Part shown: in pieces, positions 9,153-15,574 of the stretch
Layout of the letters: each line of letters begins with the position of its first letter
How positions within the stretch are numbered: position 1 is the first letter of the stretch
DNA from: Thermoplasmata archaeon
GTDB lineage: Archaea; Thermoplasmatota; Thermoplasmata; Thermoplasmatales; Thermoplasmataceae
Direction of reading: 5' to 3'
Assembly: GCA_021826795.1 (NCBI GenBank)
Contig: JAKAYM010000017.1
Span: 1-21,308 of the forward strand
DNA: 21,308 nucleotides
Notes under the pieces: model-generated
What the model was told of the DNA's origin: nothing
The model's input: the letters and a program-made list of their open reading frames with translations, nothing else
Database searches by the model: none
Position numbers and translations under genes: made by a program

Positions 9153-11081
9153 ATGCTAAAGCCTGTAAAGATGGTTAAGATCAGGGTTATCGGCCTCAAT
9201 GCGTATAAAAACACCATAATAGATGATATGCACGATCTCAATGTGATTCAGATTGAAAACACTGATCAGGAAGTTGCAAAGATATTCAATATTCCCGCGT
9301 CAAATAGCACGTACAAGTTACTTGCTGATAATCTATCCAGATTCAAGGGATTTTTATCTATACTCCCGGAAAGACCTGTAAAAGAAAAGAAATATTTCAG
9401 TTCAAGGGAAGAGCTTCTTGATAGTGTATCAGAAGTGCCAATAGCCGGTGAGTTATCCCGGCTTAAGGATGATGAGGATAAATATTATTCCATAATAAAA
9501 GAAAACCAGATTATTTTAAAACCGCTTGAAATTATTTCAGGATTCAAAGAAGATTTGTCCATATTAAACAATGGATATGTCGAAAGTTTCATTATAGAGA
9601 CTAAAACGGAAAATAATAACCTAAAAACAGATTATTCAGCAGTCACAGACCTGGGAAATGGATATTCAATAATTACCATCAATAGAAAAAATGAAGCTGA
9701 ATTTCTTTCCATGCTTTCATCAAAAACCTGTGGGATTATGAAGGTTCCTGAAGTGAAGGGTACTGTTACAGAGAATATTAAGGCAAATAAAAAAATCATA
9801 TCAGAGGCTGAGGCATCCATCAACGGAATAAATTCATCACTTAATGCCCTCTCTGATAAATATTATGAAACCATAGCACAGATAACTGAACAGCTTGAAA
9901 TATATGTAAAGGAGGAGGAAATACTCAGCAATATAGCATCATCTGAAAATGCTTTTGCAATGGATGGGTGGATTCCTGCATCTGAATATGATAATGTTGC
10001 CAGTATTCTCAATAAGGATTCTAAGAATACAATTATGATAAGAGTTATAGAGACAAAGGAAGATCCCCCCACAAAACTTTCAAATCCAAAACATTTCAGG
10101 ATATTTGAGTTTTTTATAAGGTTCTATTCTCTTCCTGAAGAGTATGAATTTGATCCAACACTTATTTTTGCCCTTGTTTTCCCTGTGTTCTTTGGATTAA
10201 TGGTCGGGGATGCCGGTTACGGTCTTGTAATACTTTTAGTATCATTATTCATAATCCATAGGATAGACCACCCGCCAGTAAAAAGCCATATTCCTAAAAA
10301 ATTATCCGGTTTTGTGTTAATGATAATGGGTAAAAATTCCCTGAAAACACTGGCAAAGGCCCTAATACCTGCATCTATTATAGCAATTATATTCGGTATA
10401 ATATTCAATGAGTTCTTCGGTTTTACAATATATCCTGTTCCATTCCAGATTAGCCCTGCGCCCGTGCCTGTTACACATATAGGTTTGTTGCTTGTTATTT
10501 CAGGTTATATAGGACTTGCTTTCGTAACATTCGGATTTGTTCTCGGCATTATCAATAACTTTTACATTAACCATAAAAAAGAAGCCATAGCAAAGATAGG
10601 ATGGATACTTATGGCGTGGTCTTTTGCTATTCTTGGACTCAATCTGATACACAGGATAAGCCTTAGCCCAACAGAATTTTCATCACTAATAGGATATATT
10701 ATGCTGATTGTGGGATTCGTCATGGTTATTGCATTTGAAGGTACCTTAAGCCTGATGGAAATTCCATCAATTATTTCACATGTACTTTCATATACAAGGA
10801 TTGTGGGCATACTGCTTGCGTCTGTTGTCCTTGCTCTGGTAATAAACACGGTGTTCAGGGCAACCCTTTCAGATCCTTTTTATTTTATTATAATGGGAGT
10901 GGTTATACTTGTGGTGGGGCAGTTATTCAACCTTGTAATTGCTGTATTTGAGCCGGGAATACAGGGGGCAAGGCTTCTTTACGTAGAATTTTTCTCAAAG
11001 TTTTACTTTGGTAATGGCAAACAGTTCTCTCCGTTTGGAAGCAACAGGCGTTTTACATTGAAGAAATTTGATAAAAAATAA
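9153..11081 (+). CDS. atpI: A-type ATP synthase subunit I (stator membrane subunit, a-like)
   Basis: Membrane stator that forms the ion half-channels. Of 642 residues, the N-terminal 320 or so are a cytoplasmic two-lobed domain with coiled-coil parts (about 90-120 and 205-265), and the rest has seven to eight membrane helices. Family marks are the first loop LMVGDAGYG (349-357), the helix SHVLSYTRIVGILLASVV with Arg549, which corresponds to the essential channel arginine, and the C-terminal signature FEPGIQGARLLYVEFFSKFY (599-618) with Glu600 and Glu612. It is the last gene of the operon, 4 nt after atpH. Length matches the family. Confidence 0.96.
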   Translation: MLKPVKMVKIRVIGLNAYKNTIIDDMHDLNVIQIENTDQEVAKIFNIPASNSTYKLLADNLSRFKGFLSILPERPVKEKKYFSSREELLDSVSEVPIAGELSRLKDDEDKYYSIIKENQIILKPLEIISGFKEDLSILNNGYVESFIIETKTENNNLKTDYSAVTDLGNGYSIITINRKNEAEFLSMLSSKTCGIMKVPEVKGTVTENIKANKKIISEAEASINGINSSLNALSDKYYETIAQITEQLEIYVKEEEILSNIASSENAFAMDGWIPASEYDNVASILNKDSKNTIMIRVIETKEDPPTKLSNPKHFRIFEFFIRFYSLPEEYEFDPTLIFALVFPVFFGLMVGDAGYGLVILLVSLFIIHRIDHPPVKSHIPKKLSGFVLMIMGKNSLKTLAKALIPASIIAIIFGIIFNEFFGFTIYPVPFQISPAPVPVTHIGLLLVISGYIGLAFVTFGFVLGIINNFYINHKKEAIAKIGWILMAWSFAILGLNLIHRISLSPTEFSSLIGYIMLIVGFVMVIAFEGTLSLMEIPSIISHVLSYTRIVGILLASVVLALVINTVFRATLSDPFYFIIMGVVILVVGQLFNLVIAVFEPGIQGARLLYVEFFSKFYFGNGKQFSPFGSNRRFTLKKFDKK

Positions 11082-11083
11082 TA

Positions 11084-11090
11084 TTTTTTT
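11084..11090 (+). terminator. U-tract terminator of the ATP synthase operon
   Basis: Seven consecutive T follow the atpI stop by 2 nt. Position at the end of the operon and before a separate TATA box supports termination; no hairpin is visible. Confidence 0.5.
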
Positions 11091-11105
11091 CATACTGAAA
11101 AGATT

Positions 11106-11116
11106 AATATTATATT
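11106..11116 (+). promoter_or_regulatory. TATA box of the sugar-acid dehydratase gene
   Basis: AATATTATATT is centred about 22 nt before the ATG at 11133, a spacing that suggests a leaderless or nearly leaderless transcript. No ribosome binding site is seen. Confidence 0.5.
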
Positions 11117-11132
11117 CACTATTTATTAGTTC

Positions 11133-12311
11133 ATGGAAACTATAAAAAATATTGAAATATTTGAACTTGGTTCGCCGGAAGAAAAATCATCGCCGTGGAG
11201 TTCTACCATATTGATACTGAAGTTAACATCATCTGAAGGAAGAATAGGATTTGGAGAGGTACCGACAACCATGATGACCCTTCCGGTAAAGGAGAGTTTA
11301 AATGAGGTTGCAAGGATATTTCAGGATAAAAATTATTTTGATGTTGAAAAAAACATACGGGAATATTACAGAAATGCATTTTATGTTACAAAATCTATTG
11401 AAGAAACAGCTGCTTTGAGTGCATTTGAGATAGCATCGTGGGATCTTATAGGGAAGAACCTCGGGTCCCCAGTATATAATTTACTGGGAGGGGAATTCAA
11501 TGATAAAATCAGGGCGTATGCCAATGGATGGTATTCTGACTGTGTTACCCCAGATGATTTTATAAATAAGGCAAAAAAACTGGTTTCAAAGGGATATACA
11601 GCCTTTAAATTTGATCCTTTCGGAGATAATTATGATAAAATTACAGTTGAATCGGTTAAAAAATCTGCTGCAATAGTTGGTGGAATGAGAAATGCATTAG
11701 GTGACAATATAGATTTACTGATTGAATGCCATGGGAGATTTGCACCGAAATATGCGGTTATGGCTGGAACTGCACTGGAAGAGTACAATCCATTATTCAT
11801 TGAAGAGCCTGTTCATCCGGAACTTGAACACTTTCTTCCAGAATTCAGGGCAAGGGTAAATATACCTGTTGCCCTTGGTGAGAGACTTCTAAATAAGGAG
11901 GATTTTGCCAGGTATATTTCCGGTGGAATGGTTGATGTAATACAGCCGGACATAACCAATTCAAAGGGGATACTGGAGGCAAAGAAGATAGCGTCAATAG
12001 CAGATTCCTTCGGTGTTCCTGTGGCATATCATAATGCATTTGGACCTGTACAGACTGCAGCCACCCTTAATGTTGATTACACGCTTTCAAACTTCCTTAT
12101 TCAGGAAAGTTTCGAGGAGTCGTGGCCTGCATGGAAGAAAAGCCTGTTTACAGGATATTCTGTAGAGAATGGATATATGAGGCTATCAGGAAAACCTGGT
12201 CTGGGAATAGAGGTTAATGAGAAAATTTTGAATGATAGTGTTGTATCCGGGATGGAACCTCTGGGAACTGAACCGCCATGGGTGGTTTCCGGGACGTTTA
12301 AAAAATTATAA
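11133..12311 (+). CDS. gnaD: Mandelate racemase/enolase-superfamily sugar-acid dehydratase, probably gluconate dehydratase
   Basis: Probably removes water from D-gluconate (and perhaps D-galactonate) to give 2-keto-3-deoxy acids, the second oxidative step of the Entner-Doudoroff route used by Thermoplasmatales. The 392-residue protein has the N-terminal capping domain (1-125, ending in SPVYNLLGG) and the barrel domain. Visible site residues are Lys159 in KFDPFG, the metal ligand Glu198 with His200 in ECHGRF, the ligands Glu224 (in FIEEP) and Glu250 (in GER), Asp273 (QPDIT), and the base His300 in AYHNAFGP. The ECHGRF motif and the His300 pattern fit the gluconate-type dehydratases. Related enzymes act on xylonate, arabinonate or other acids, so substrate is less certain than family. 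Monocistronic; it converges with the next gene, 2 nt between stops. Confidence 0.75.
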   Translation: METIKNIEIFELGSPEEKSSPWSSTILILKLTSSEGRIGFGEVPTTMMTLPVKESLNEVARIFQDKNYFDVEKNIREYYRNAFYVTKSIEETAALSAFEIASWDLIGKNLGSPVYNLLGGEFNDKIRAYANGWYSDCVTPDDFINKAKKLVSKGYTAFKFDPFGDNYDKITVESVKKSAAIVGGMRNALGDNIDLLIECHGRFAPKYAVMAGTALEEYNPLFIEEPVHPELEHFLPEFRARVNIPVALGERLLNKEDFARYISGGMVDVIQPDITNSKGILEAKKIASIADSFGVPVAYHNAFGPVQTAATLNVDYTLSNFLIQESFEESWPAWKKSLFTGYSVENGYMRLSGKPGLGIEVNEKILNDSVVSGMEPLGTEPPWVVSGTFKKL

Positions 12312-12313
12312 TT

Positions 12314-12607
12314 TTATTTATTAAAATGTTTTATTTTTCTCTCAACTGAATTTTCTACATCTGTTCTGTTATCAATCCTTAATATAGTTTCAATACGTGG
12401 AAATCCAAGATTCTCAAGGAACTTTTCAGCATCCTTCACGATATCAAACAGTATATCCAGATTATCGCATTCTATTACAGTGGCCATGCTGTTTGGGTAG
12501 CATTTAACTGATTTGTTTTTTTCTATATGGTTGACTACTTTCTCTATAGCATCACCAACTGAAACTCCTTTTCCTATAGGATAAAATGTAACATCTGCCA
12601 CTATCAT
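12314..12607 (-). CDS. UPF0045 / MTH1187-family thiamine-binding-like protein
   Basis: Small ferredoxin-fold protein of 97 residues that matches the MTH1187/YqgV family: VADVTFYPIGKGVSVGDAIE at the start, NSMATVIECD in the middle, and RIETILRIDNRTDVENSVERK at the end. Members are soluble, form tetramers, and some have been described as binding thiamine or its precursors (known of the family). Nothing in the neighbourhood concerns thiamine, and no riboswitch is visible, so the role here is open. The gene stands alone, converging with the dehydratase gene. Confidence 0.85.
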   Translation of the reverse strand: MIVADVTFYPIGKGVSVGDAIEKVVNHIEKNKSVKCYPNSMATVIECDNLDILFDIVKDAEKFLENLGFPRIETILRIDNRTDVENSVERKIKHFNK

Positions 12608-12626
12608 AACAATATATCTAAAGTAT

Positions 12627-12637
12627 GTATAAAAATT
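12627..12637 (-). promoter_or_regulatory. TATA box of the UPF0045 gene
   Basis: On the minus strand the box reads AATTTTTATAC, centred about 25 nt before the ATG (12607). Spacing suggests a leaderless transcript. Confidence 0.5.
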
Positions 12638-12690
12638 AATGGTTTATCTATCAATAGGATGATGTAGATATTATCATAATATTTGTAAAA

Positions 12691-12722
12691 ATTTATATAA
12701 TGTTTAAACATAAACATATGTT
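12691..12722 (+). promoter_or_regulatory. vapBC promoter with overlapping palindromes
   Basis: A TATA box (TTTATATA near 12692-12699) is followed by two perfect palindromes, ATGTTTAAACAT (12700-12711) and AACATATGTT (12713-12722), the second ending right before the vapB ATG at 12723. They cover the expected transcription start, the place where VapB-VapC complexes of this type usually bind to repress their own gene (known of toxin-antitoxin systems). That this is the operator is inference. Confidence 0.5.
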
Positions 12723-12935
12723 ATGCCAAAAACTATCACAATCAAACAGTCAGTATATGATGAATTAAAGGGATTCAAAAAAGATAATGAAAGTTTCAGC
12801 GAACTTTTAGAAAGATTGATTAAATCACAGAGCAAGAAGGACATCCTTACATCGTTGAGGGGAAGTATTGAATTTGAAGATAAAGAGGAACTTCTTAAGG
12901 AGATTAAAAAGAAAAGGTGGGAGGATAGGAATTGA
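12723..12935 (+). CDS. vapB: VapB-type antitoxin (UPF0330 family)
   Basis: Antitoxin of a type II pair, 70 residues. The N-terminal half (PKTITIKQSVYDELKGFKKD then SFSELLERLIKS) is a ribbon-helix-helix-like DNA-binding unit: a strand that begins with TITI, then two helices. The C-terminal part (DKEELLKEIKKKRWEDR) is the charged tail that wraps the toxin in this family. It is a typical archaeal VapB of the short type. The start ATG follows a TATA box by about 28 nt, so the message is likely leaderless. It overlaps vapC by 4 bases. Confidence 0.88.
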   Translation: MPKTITIKQSVYDELKGFKKDNESFSELLERLIKSQSKKDILTSLRGSIEFEDKEELLKEIKKKRWEDRN

Positions 12936-13309
12936 TTCTACTGGATACAAATATCATCATCGAGATACTTGAAAAGAAATCAGAAAAAGGGGAAACGTTG
13001 ATGGTTAAAATTATTGAGAGCGAAGAAGAATATTGCACATCCTCGGTTAACATGCATGAGTTACTTTATGGTATAGAAAAATACTCCAAAGATGATCATT
13101 TGGTTCTACAGATACCAACAGTGGAATACAATGAGAATGACAGCAAACTCTCTGCTGTTTTGGAACTAACTGCAGAAAGAAAAGGAAGATCAGTTCCGAG
13201 AATGGATGCAATTATAGCATCAATAGCGATAAACAACGGGTGTTCACTCTATACGTTGGATGAGCACTTTAAAGTTTTTACAGAAAATGGACTTAAACTG
13301 TTTGAATAG
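12932..13309 (+). CDS. vapC: VapC toxin, PIN-domain ribonuclease
   Basis: PIN-domain endoribonuclease of 125 residues; members cleave tRNA or rRNA and are held inactive by VapB (known of the family). The four acidic residues of the Mg2+ site are visible: Asp5 (LLDTN), Glu43 (NMHELLYG), Asp92 (RMDAIIASIA) and Asp110 (TLDEHF). The toxin therefore looks intact. The start is a TTG that overlaps the vapB stop, supported by GGAGG at 12920-12924, 7 nt upstream; this fits translation coupled to and dosed by the antitoxin. No further gene follows in the operon. Confidence 0.9.
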   Translation: MILLDTNIIIEILEKKSEKGETLMVKIIESEEEYCTSSVNMHELLYGIEKYSKDDHLVLQIPTVEYNENDSKLSAVLELTAERKGRSVPRMDAIIASIAINNGCSLYTLDEHFKVFTENGLKLFE

Positions 13310-13391
13310 GAAGAAATATTTCCTTAGTAAAATAAATTACTATCTAATCCTATTTCTTTTTAGAAAATTAATTCCAGATACTTTTGTTACA

Positions 13392-13406
13392 ATGTTATAA
13401 TAACAT
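13392..13406. repeat. Perfect palindrome between vapC and tRNA-Ala
   Basis: ATGTTAT, one A, then ATAACAT: 7-bp arms around one base. It resembles the ATGTTTAAACAT palindrome in the vapBC promoter in its outer ATGTT/ACAT parts. It lies in the 138-bp gap after vapC, which otherwise holds only T-runs suited to termination (near 13366-13374). Confidence 0.45.
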
Positions 13407-13447
13407 AACCATTATCAAAATACTAAACATATAATTGATAAATTAAG

Positions 13448-13519
13448 TGGACCGGTCGGGATTTGGACCCGAGCCCTCCTGCTTGCAAAGCAGGCGATCT
13501 ACCGCTGATCTACCGGCCC
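13448..13519 (-). tRNA. tRNA-Ala (anticodon UGC)
   Basis: A 72-nt cloverleaf on the minus strand. The acceptor stem pairs GGGCCGG with CCGGTCC, including G3-U70, the identity pair for alanine. The D stem is GATC/GATC, the anticodon stem CCTGC/GCAGG with loop TTTGCAA (anticodon TGC), a 5-nt variable loop, and the T stem TCGGG/CCCGA. Discriminator A is followed by CTT, so CCA is added after transcription. No intron. It stands alone with no neighbour RNA gene. Confidence 0.97.
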
Positions 13520-13540
13520 AGTTAATGGAAATTGAACTAG

Positions 13541-13550
13541 AATTATTAAA
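13541..13550 (-). promoter_or_regulatory. TATA box of tRNA-Ala
   Basis: On the minus strand TTTAATAATT lies about 26 nt before the first base of the tRNA, the normal archaeal spacing. This is the start of a gene-free stretch of about 320 bases (13520-13843). Confidence 0.45.
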
Positions 13551-13603
13551 TGTTTCTAAATAGATAGTATAAATAAGAAATATAAACAGATATTTTTAGT
13601 AGA

Positions 13604-13643
13604 GGGGGAGAGGTACATTTCCACTGGAACTAAAAAAATGTAT
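13604..13643 (+). repeat. Flanking repeat, copy 1 (beyond the 3' end of gcvT)
   Basis: Forty bases that align with the minus strand of 14931-14972, with five mismatches and one 2-base gap. Shared blocks are GGGGGAGAGG, CATTTCC, TGGAA, TAAAAAAA and GTAT. In one frame this copy reads GGEVHFHWN then stop, similar to the end of the 57-aa ORF (RGVHFLWK, stop), but it has no start codon: a stop lies 15 codons upstream of its own stop. It could be a remnant of a gene end or of a mobile element. Confidence 0.7.
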
Positions 13644-13663
13644 GGGTGTGTGTAAGAAATTAG

Positions 13664-13843
13664 AGTTATAATAATATATAATATATAATATATAATATAT
13701 AATAAAAGAATGTAATATATAAATAAATATAAAAGTTTATATTATTATATTATAAAGCGACACACTTATTTTTATTTATATAATATATCTATAATATAAT
13801 AATAAATAATACTTATATAAATATAGTAAATAAAAAATAATTA
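13664..13843. repeat. Gene-free AT-rich stretch with a 7-bp tandem repeat
   Basis: AATATAT is repeated four times without change at 13673-13700. The rest up to the gcvT stop is nearly pure A and T, apart from a short island AGCGACACACTT near 13756-13767. There is no ORF with a family resemblance, and no stem that would suggest a stable RNA. It may serve as transcription termination for gcvT and as an easily melted spacer. I see nothing else in it. Confidence 0.6.
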
Positions 13844-14926
13844 TTATGGTAAAATTTTAGGCTTTGAAACTTCTGCTTTTATAAACTTTCCACGAATCTG
13901 GATATCAACATTATTTCCTGTTTTATTGTATTTCCTATCTATATACCCCAATCCTATTCCTGTATTCAAGATCGGAGATACTGTTCCACTTGTTATATTC
14001 CCAACTTTTGATCCATTTACATATATACCAAAACCGTTTCTTGGTATATTCTTGTTTTCTAGTTTAAATCCTCTAAAAATATCTTTATATTCATTTTTTT
14101 GCTTCATCAATTCTTTCTTCCCGATAAATTCATGGTCGAAATTTACAATAAACGAAATTGAGGCTTCATATGGATTTTTATTTTCATTAAAATCCTGTCC
14201 TGATAATAACATTCCTTTTTCCATTCTTAAAGTATCTCTTGCTCCAAGGCCACATGGCAAGCCTCCAATCTTTTTTATTTCTTTTAATACAGACTCCCAC
14301 ATTTCCTCTGCAATTTGATTTGGAACTACCAGTTCAACTCCTTTTTCACCAGTGTATCCAGTACCGGATATTATAATATTATTATTACCTGCTATTACAT
14401 TTTGTACATCTACTACATGATATAGGAATTTAAAAGTTTCAGGAAATTTCATCCCAAGATTGTTTACAATATTTATTGACTGAGGCCCCTGAATTGCAAT
14501 ATGGCTTATTTGATCTGAATAATTTTTAATATCCACTGCATAATTTTTCTTATTTTTAAGCATCCAGTTATATATCTTATCAATATTGGAGGCGTTTGGT
14601 ATCAAGAAAAATTTATTATCAGATATTCTATATATTATTGTATCATCTATCATATTCCCCGATTCATTAAGAAAAGAAGTGTACATACACTCATTTTCCT
14701 TTAGCAATGAAACCTTGGATGGAAAAATATAATCAACATAATTATCTGCGTCACTTCCTGAAATAACTATATCACCCATGTGAGAAATATCAAACATACC
14801 TACATTTTTTCTTACAGACATATGTTCATTTATTATGGAACTGTATTCTAGAGGCATTTCCCATCCATGGAAATCGATCATCTTTGCTCCTAATTTTATA
14901 TGTTCATCATAAAGAGCTGTTTGCAT
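13844..14926 (-). CDS. gcvT: Glycine cleavage system T protein (aminomethyltransferase)
   Basis: Takes the aminomethyl group from lipoylated H protein, releases ammonia and forms methylene-tetrahydrofolate (or the archaeal pterin). I start it at the third Met of the open frame (TALYDEHIKLGAKMIDFHGW follows at once), giving 360 residues, the family length. AAAGGT stands 7 nt before this ATG, and the extra 16 codons upstream are not family-like and overlap another ORF. Motifs: DISHMG (46-51), NESGNMIDD (87-95, catalytic Asp), SGTGYTGEKGVEL, GLGARDTLRMEKG, and near the C-terminus GNITSGTVSPILNTGIGLGY. No gcvH or gcvP gene is in the window. It is preceded by a 57-aa ORF in the same direction, probably in one transcript. 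Confidence 0.94.
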   Translation of the reverse strand: MQTALYDEHIKLGAKMIDFHGWEMPLEYSSIINEHMSVRKNVGMFDISHMGDIVISGSDADNYVDYIFPSKVSLLKENECMYTSFLNESGNMIDDTIIYRISDNKFFLIPNASNIDKIYNWMLKNKKNYAVDIKNYSDQISHIAIQGPQSINIVNNLGMKFPETFKFLYHVVDVQNVIAGNNNIIISGTGYTGEKGVELVVPNQIAEEMWESVLKEIKKIGGLPCGLGARDTLRMEKGMLLSGQDFNENKNPYEASISFIVNFDHEFIGKKELMKQKNEYKDIFRGFKLENKNIPRNGFGIYVNGSKVGNITSGTVSPILNTGIGLGYIDRKYNKTGNNVDIQIRGKFIKAEVSKPKILP

Positions 14927-14930
14927 GGGT

Positions 14931-14972
14931 ATACCTTTTTTTACTTCCATAGGAAATGCACCCCTCTCCCCC
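14931..14972 (-). repeat. Flanking repeat, copy 2 (just before gcvT)
   Basis: Forty-two bases, minus strand, matching copy 1 at 13604-13643 in inverted orientation around gcvT. It spans the last codons and stop of the 57-aa ORF and the start of the gcvT ribosome binding region (AAAAAAAGGTAT). Confidence 0.7.
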
Positions 14973-15114
14973 ATTTAAGTACTGCCATATTATACAAACT
15001 TTCATATGTTATTTTTTTCCCCTCAACACCATTTAAAACACATATTTTCCTAAGGAAATGTACCTCTGTTATGCCTATTTCTTCAAACTCTTTTACTCTT
15101 TTGCTGTTTAGCAT
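14941..15114 (-). CDS. 57-aa ORF upstream of gcvT with a doubled VHFL motif
   Basis: I do not recognise this protein. ATG at 15114 to TAA at 14941 gives 57 residues, mostly polar, no membrane span, no signal. The motif EVHFLRK (residues 17-23) recurs as GVHFLWK at the very C-terminus (51-57). The stop is 14 nt before the gcvT ATG, in a transcript that probably starts from a TATA-like box at 15141-15150, so it is either a small protein co-expressed with GcvT or a leader peptide. The matching DNA at 13604-13643 and 15054-15067 suggests that part of it came from a repeated element. An alternative is the decayed end of a transposase gene. Coding status is uncertain. Confidence 0.45.
   Translation of the reverse strand: MLNSKRVKEFEEIGITEVHFLRKICVLNGVEGKKITYESLYNMAVLKWGRGVHFLWK
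15054..15067 (-). repeat. Flanking repeat core, copy 3
   Basis: On the minus strand AGAGGTACATTTCC, identical over 14 bases to copy 1 (13609-13622 region) and similar to copy 2. It encodes EVHFL in the 57-aa ORF. Confidence 0.6.
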
Positions 15115-15140
15115 GATATAACAATAAAATCCATTATTTC

Positions 15141-15150
15141 TATTTATGCA
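15141..15150 (-). promoter_or_regulatory. TATA-like box ahead of the 57-aa ORF and gcvT
   Basis: Minus strand TGCATAAATA, about 31 nt before the ATG at 15114. It would drive the ORF-gcvT pair. No nearer box is seen before gcvT itself. Confidence 0.4.
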
Positions 15151-15208
15151 TAAACTAAAAATATAGAATTTTTAAACAGTATAAAATTAAACATTAAATT
15201 AAAAATTA

Positions 15209-15436
15209 TTATTTCTTTACCAATTTCCTTGCTTCTTTTTCTTTTTCACTGGCTAGCCATAAAGTGAGCAGGCCAAGAAGTATCAAAGGGGCTACAAAGG
15301 ATATAAGTCCCGAATCCCTCCATCCTGAATATTCTATTCCCCAGAATAGATAAAAAATTAAACCACTAAGTAGTAAAATCATCCCCGCTAATCTGTAAAA
15401 GAAAAATACATTAAGGTATTCTGAGAGTTTTTTCAT
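15209..15436 (-). CDS. Small two-span membrane protein
   Basis: Not recognised. Seventy-five residues with two hydrophobic helices (about 14-33, LAGMILLLSGLIFYLFWG, and 43-62, ISFVAPLILLGLLTLWLA), a short basic N-terminus (MKKLSEYLNVFFFYR) and a highly charged C-terminal tail (SEKEKEARKLVKK). Both ends are probably cytoplasmic. The gene has its own TATA box (CTATTTATAGG on the minus strand, 15457-15467, about 26 nt before the ATG), so it is likely expressed from a leaderless message. It is divergent from the sugar kinase gene. No cysteine, histidine cluster or other hint of function. Confidence 0.7.
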   Translation of the reverse strand: MKKLSEYLNVFFFYRLAGMILLLSGLIFYLFWGIEYSGWRDSGLISFVAPLILLGLLTLWLASEKEKEARKLVKK

Positions 15437-15458
15437 TGTTTTAATGAATAAATCAACC

Positions 15459-15466
15459 TATAAATA
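15459..15466 (-). promoter_or_regulatory. TATA box of the small membrane protein gene
   Basis: TATTTATA on the minus strand, centred 26 nt before the ATG at 15436. It lies in the 138-bp divergent gap shared with the sugar kinase promoter. Confidence 0.5.
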
Positions 15467-15540
15467 GTTTCACAAATTTATTTTGTATTAAGTCTAAAAT
15501 TCGTTTATCCTGTCAGTTCCTTAATAATTTATCCAACTCT

Positions 15541-15561
15541 AAATATTTAAGTATGTATAAA
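15541..15561 (+). promoter_or_regulatory. Promoter of the sugar kinase-GNAT operon
   Basis: Two AT-rich boxes, AAATATTTAA (15541-15550) and GTATAAAATA (15552-15561), lie about 29 and 19 nt before the ATG at 15575. The first has the better spacing for a leaderless start. No ribosome binding site is visible. Confidence 0.4.
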
Positions 15562-15574
15562 ATATCAGTGGCGT

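Noticed and set aside
13448..13519. Attachment site at the tRNA-Ala 3' end
   Set aside because: No second copy of the tRNA 3' end and no integrase gene in the window.
13673..13700. CRISPR array
   Set aside because: The repeat unit is 7 bp without spacers and only A/T; no cas gene nearby.
13926..14318. 130-codon open frame opposite gcvT
   Set aside because: Antisense to the conserved core of gcvT, Phe/Ser/Pro-rich, no recognisable domain or promoter.
14927..14974. Longer gcvT start at 14974 or 14950
   Set aside because: The extra 16 or 8 residues do not resemble the start of GcvT, overlap the 57-aa ORF, and AAAGGT stands at the right distance before the third Met (14926).
14927..15208. Glycine riboswitch upstream of gcvT
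   Set aside because: GGAGAGG at the repeat recalls the bacterial aptamer, but the other conserved parts (the GCCGAAGG and CUCUCAGGCAAAAGGAC-type segments) are absent, and the same motif recurs as a plain repeat.
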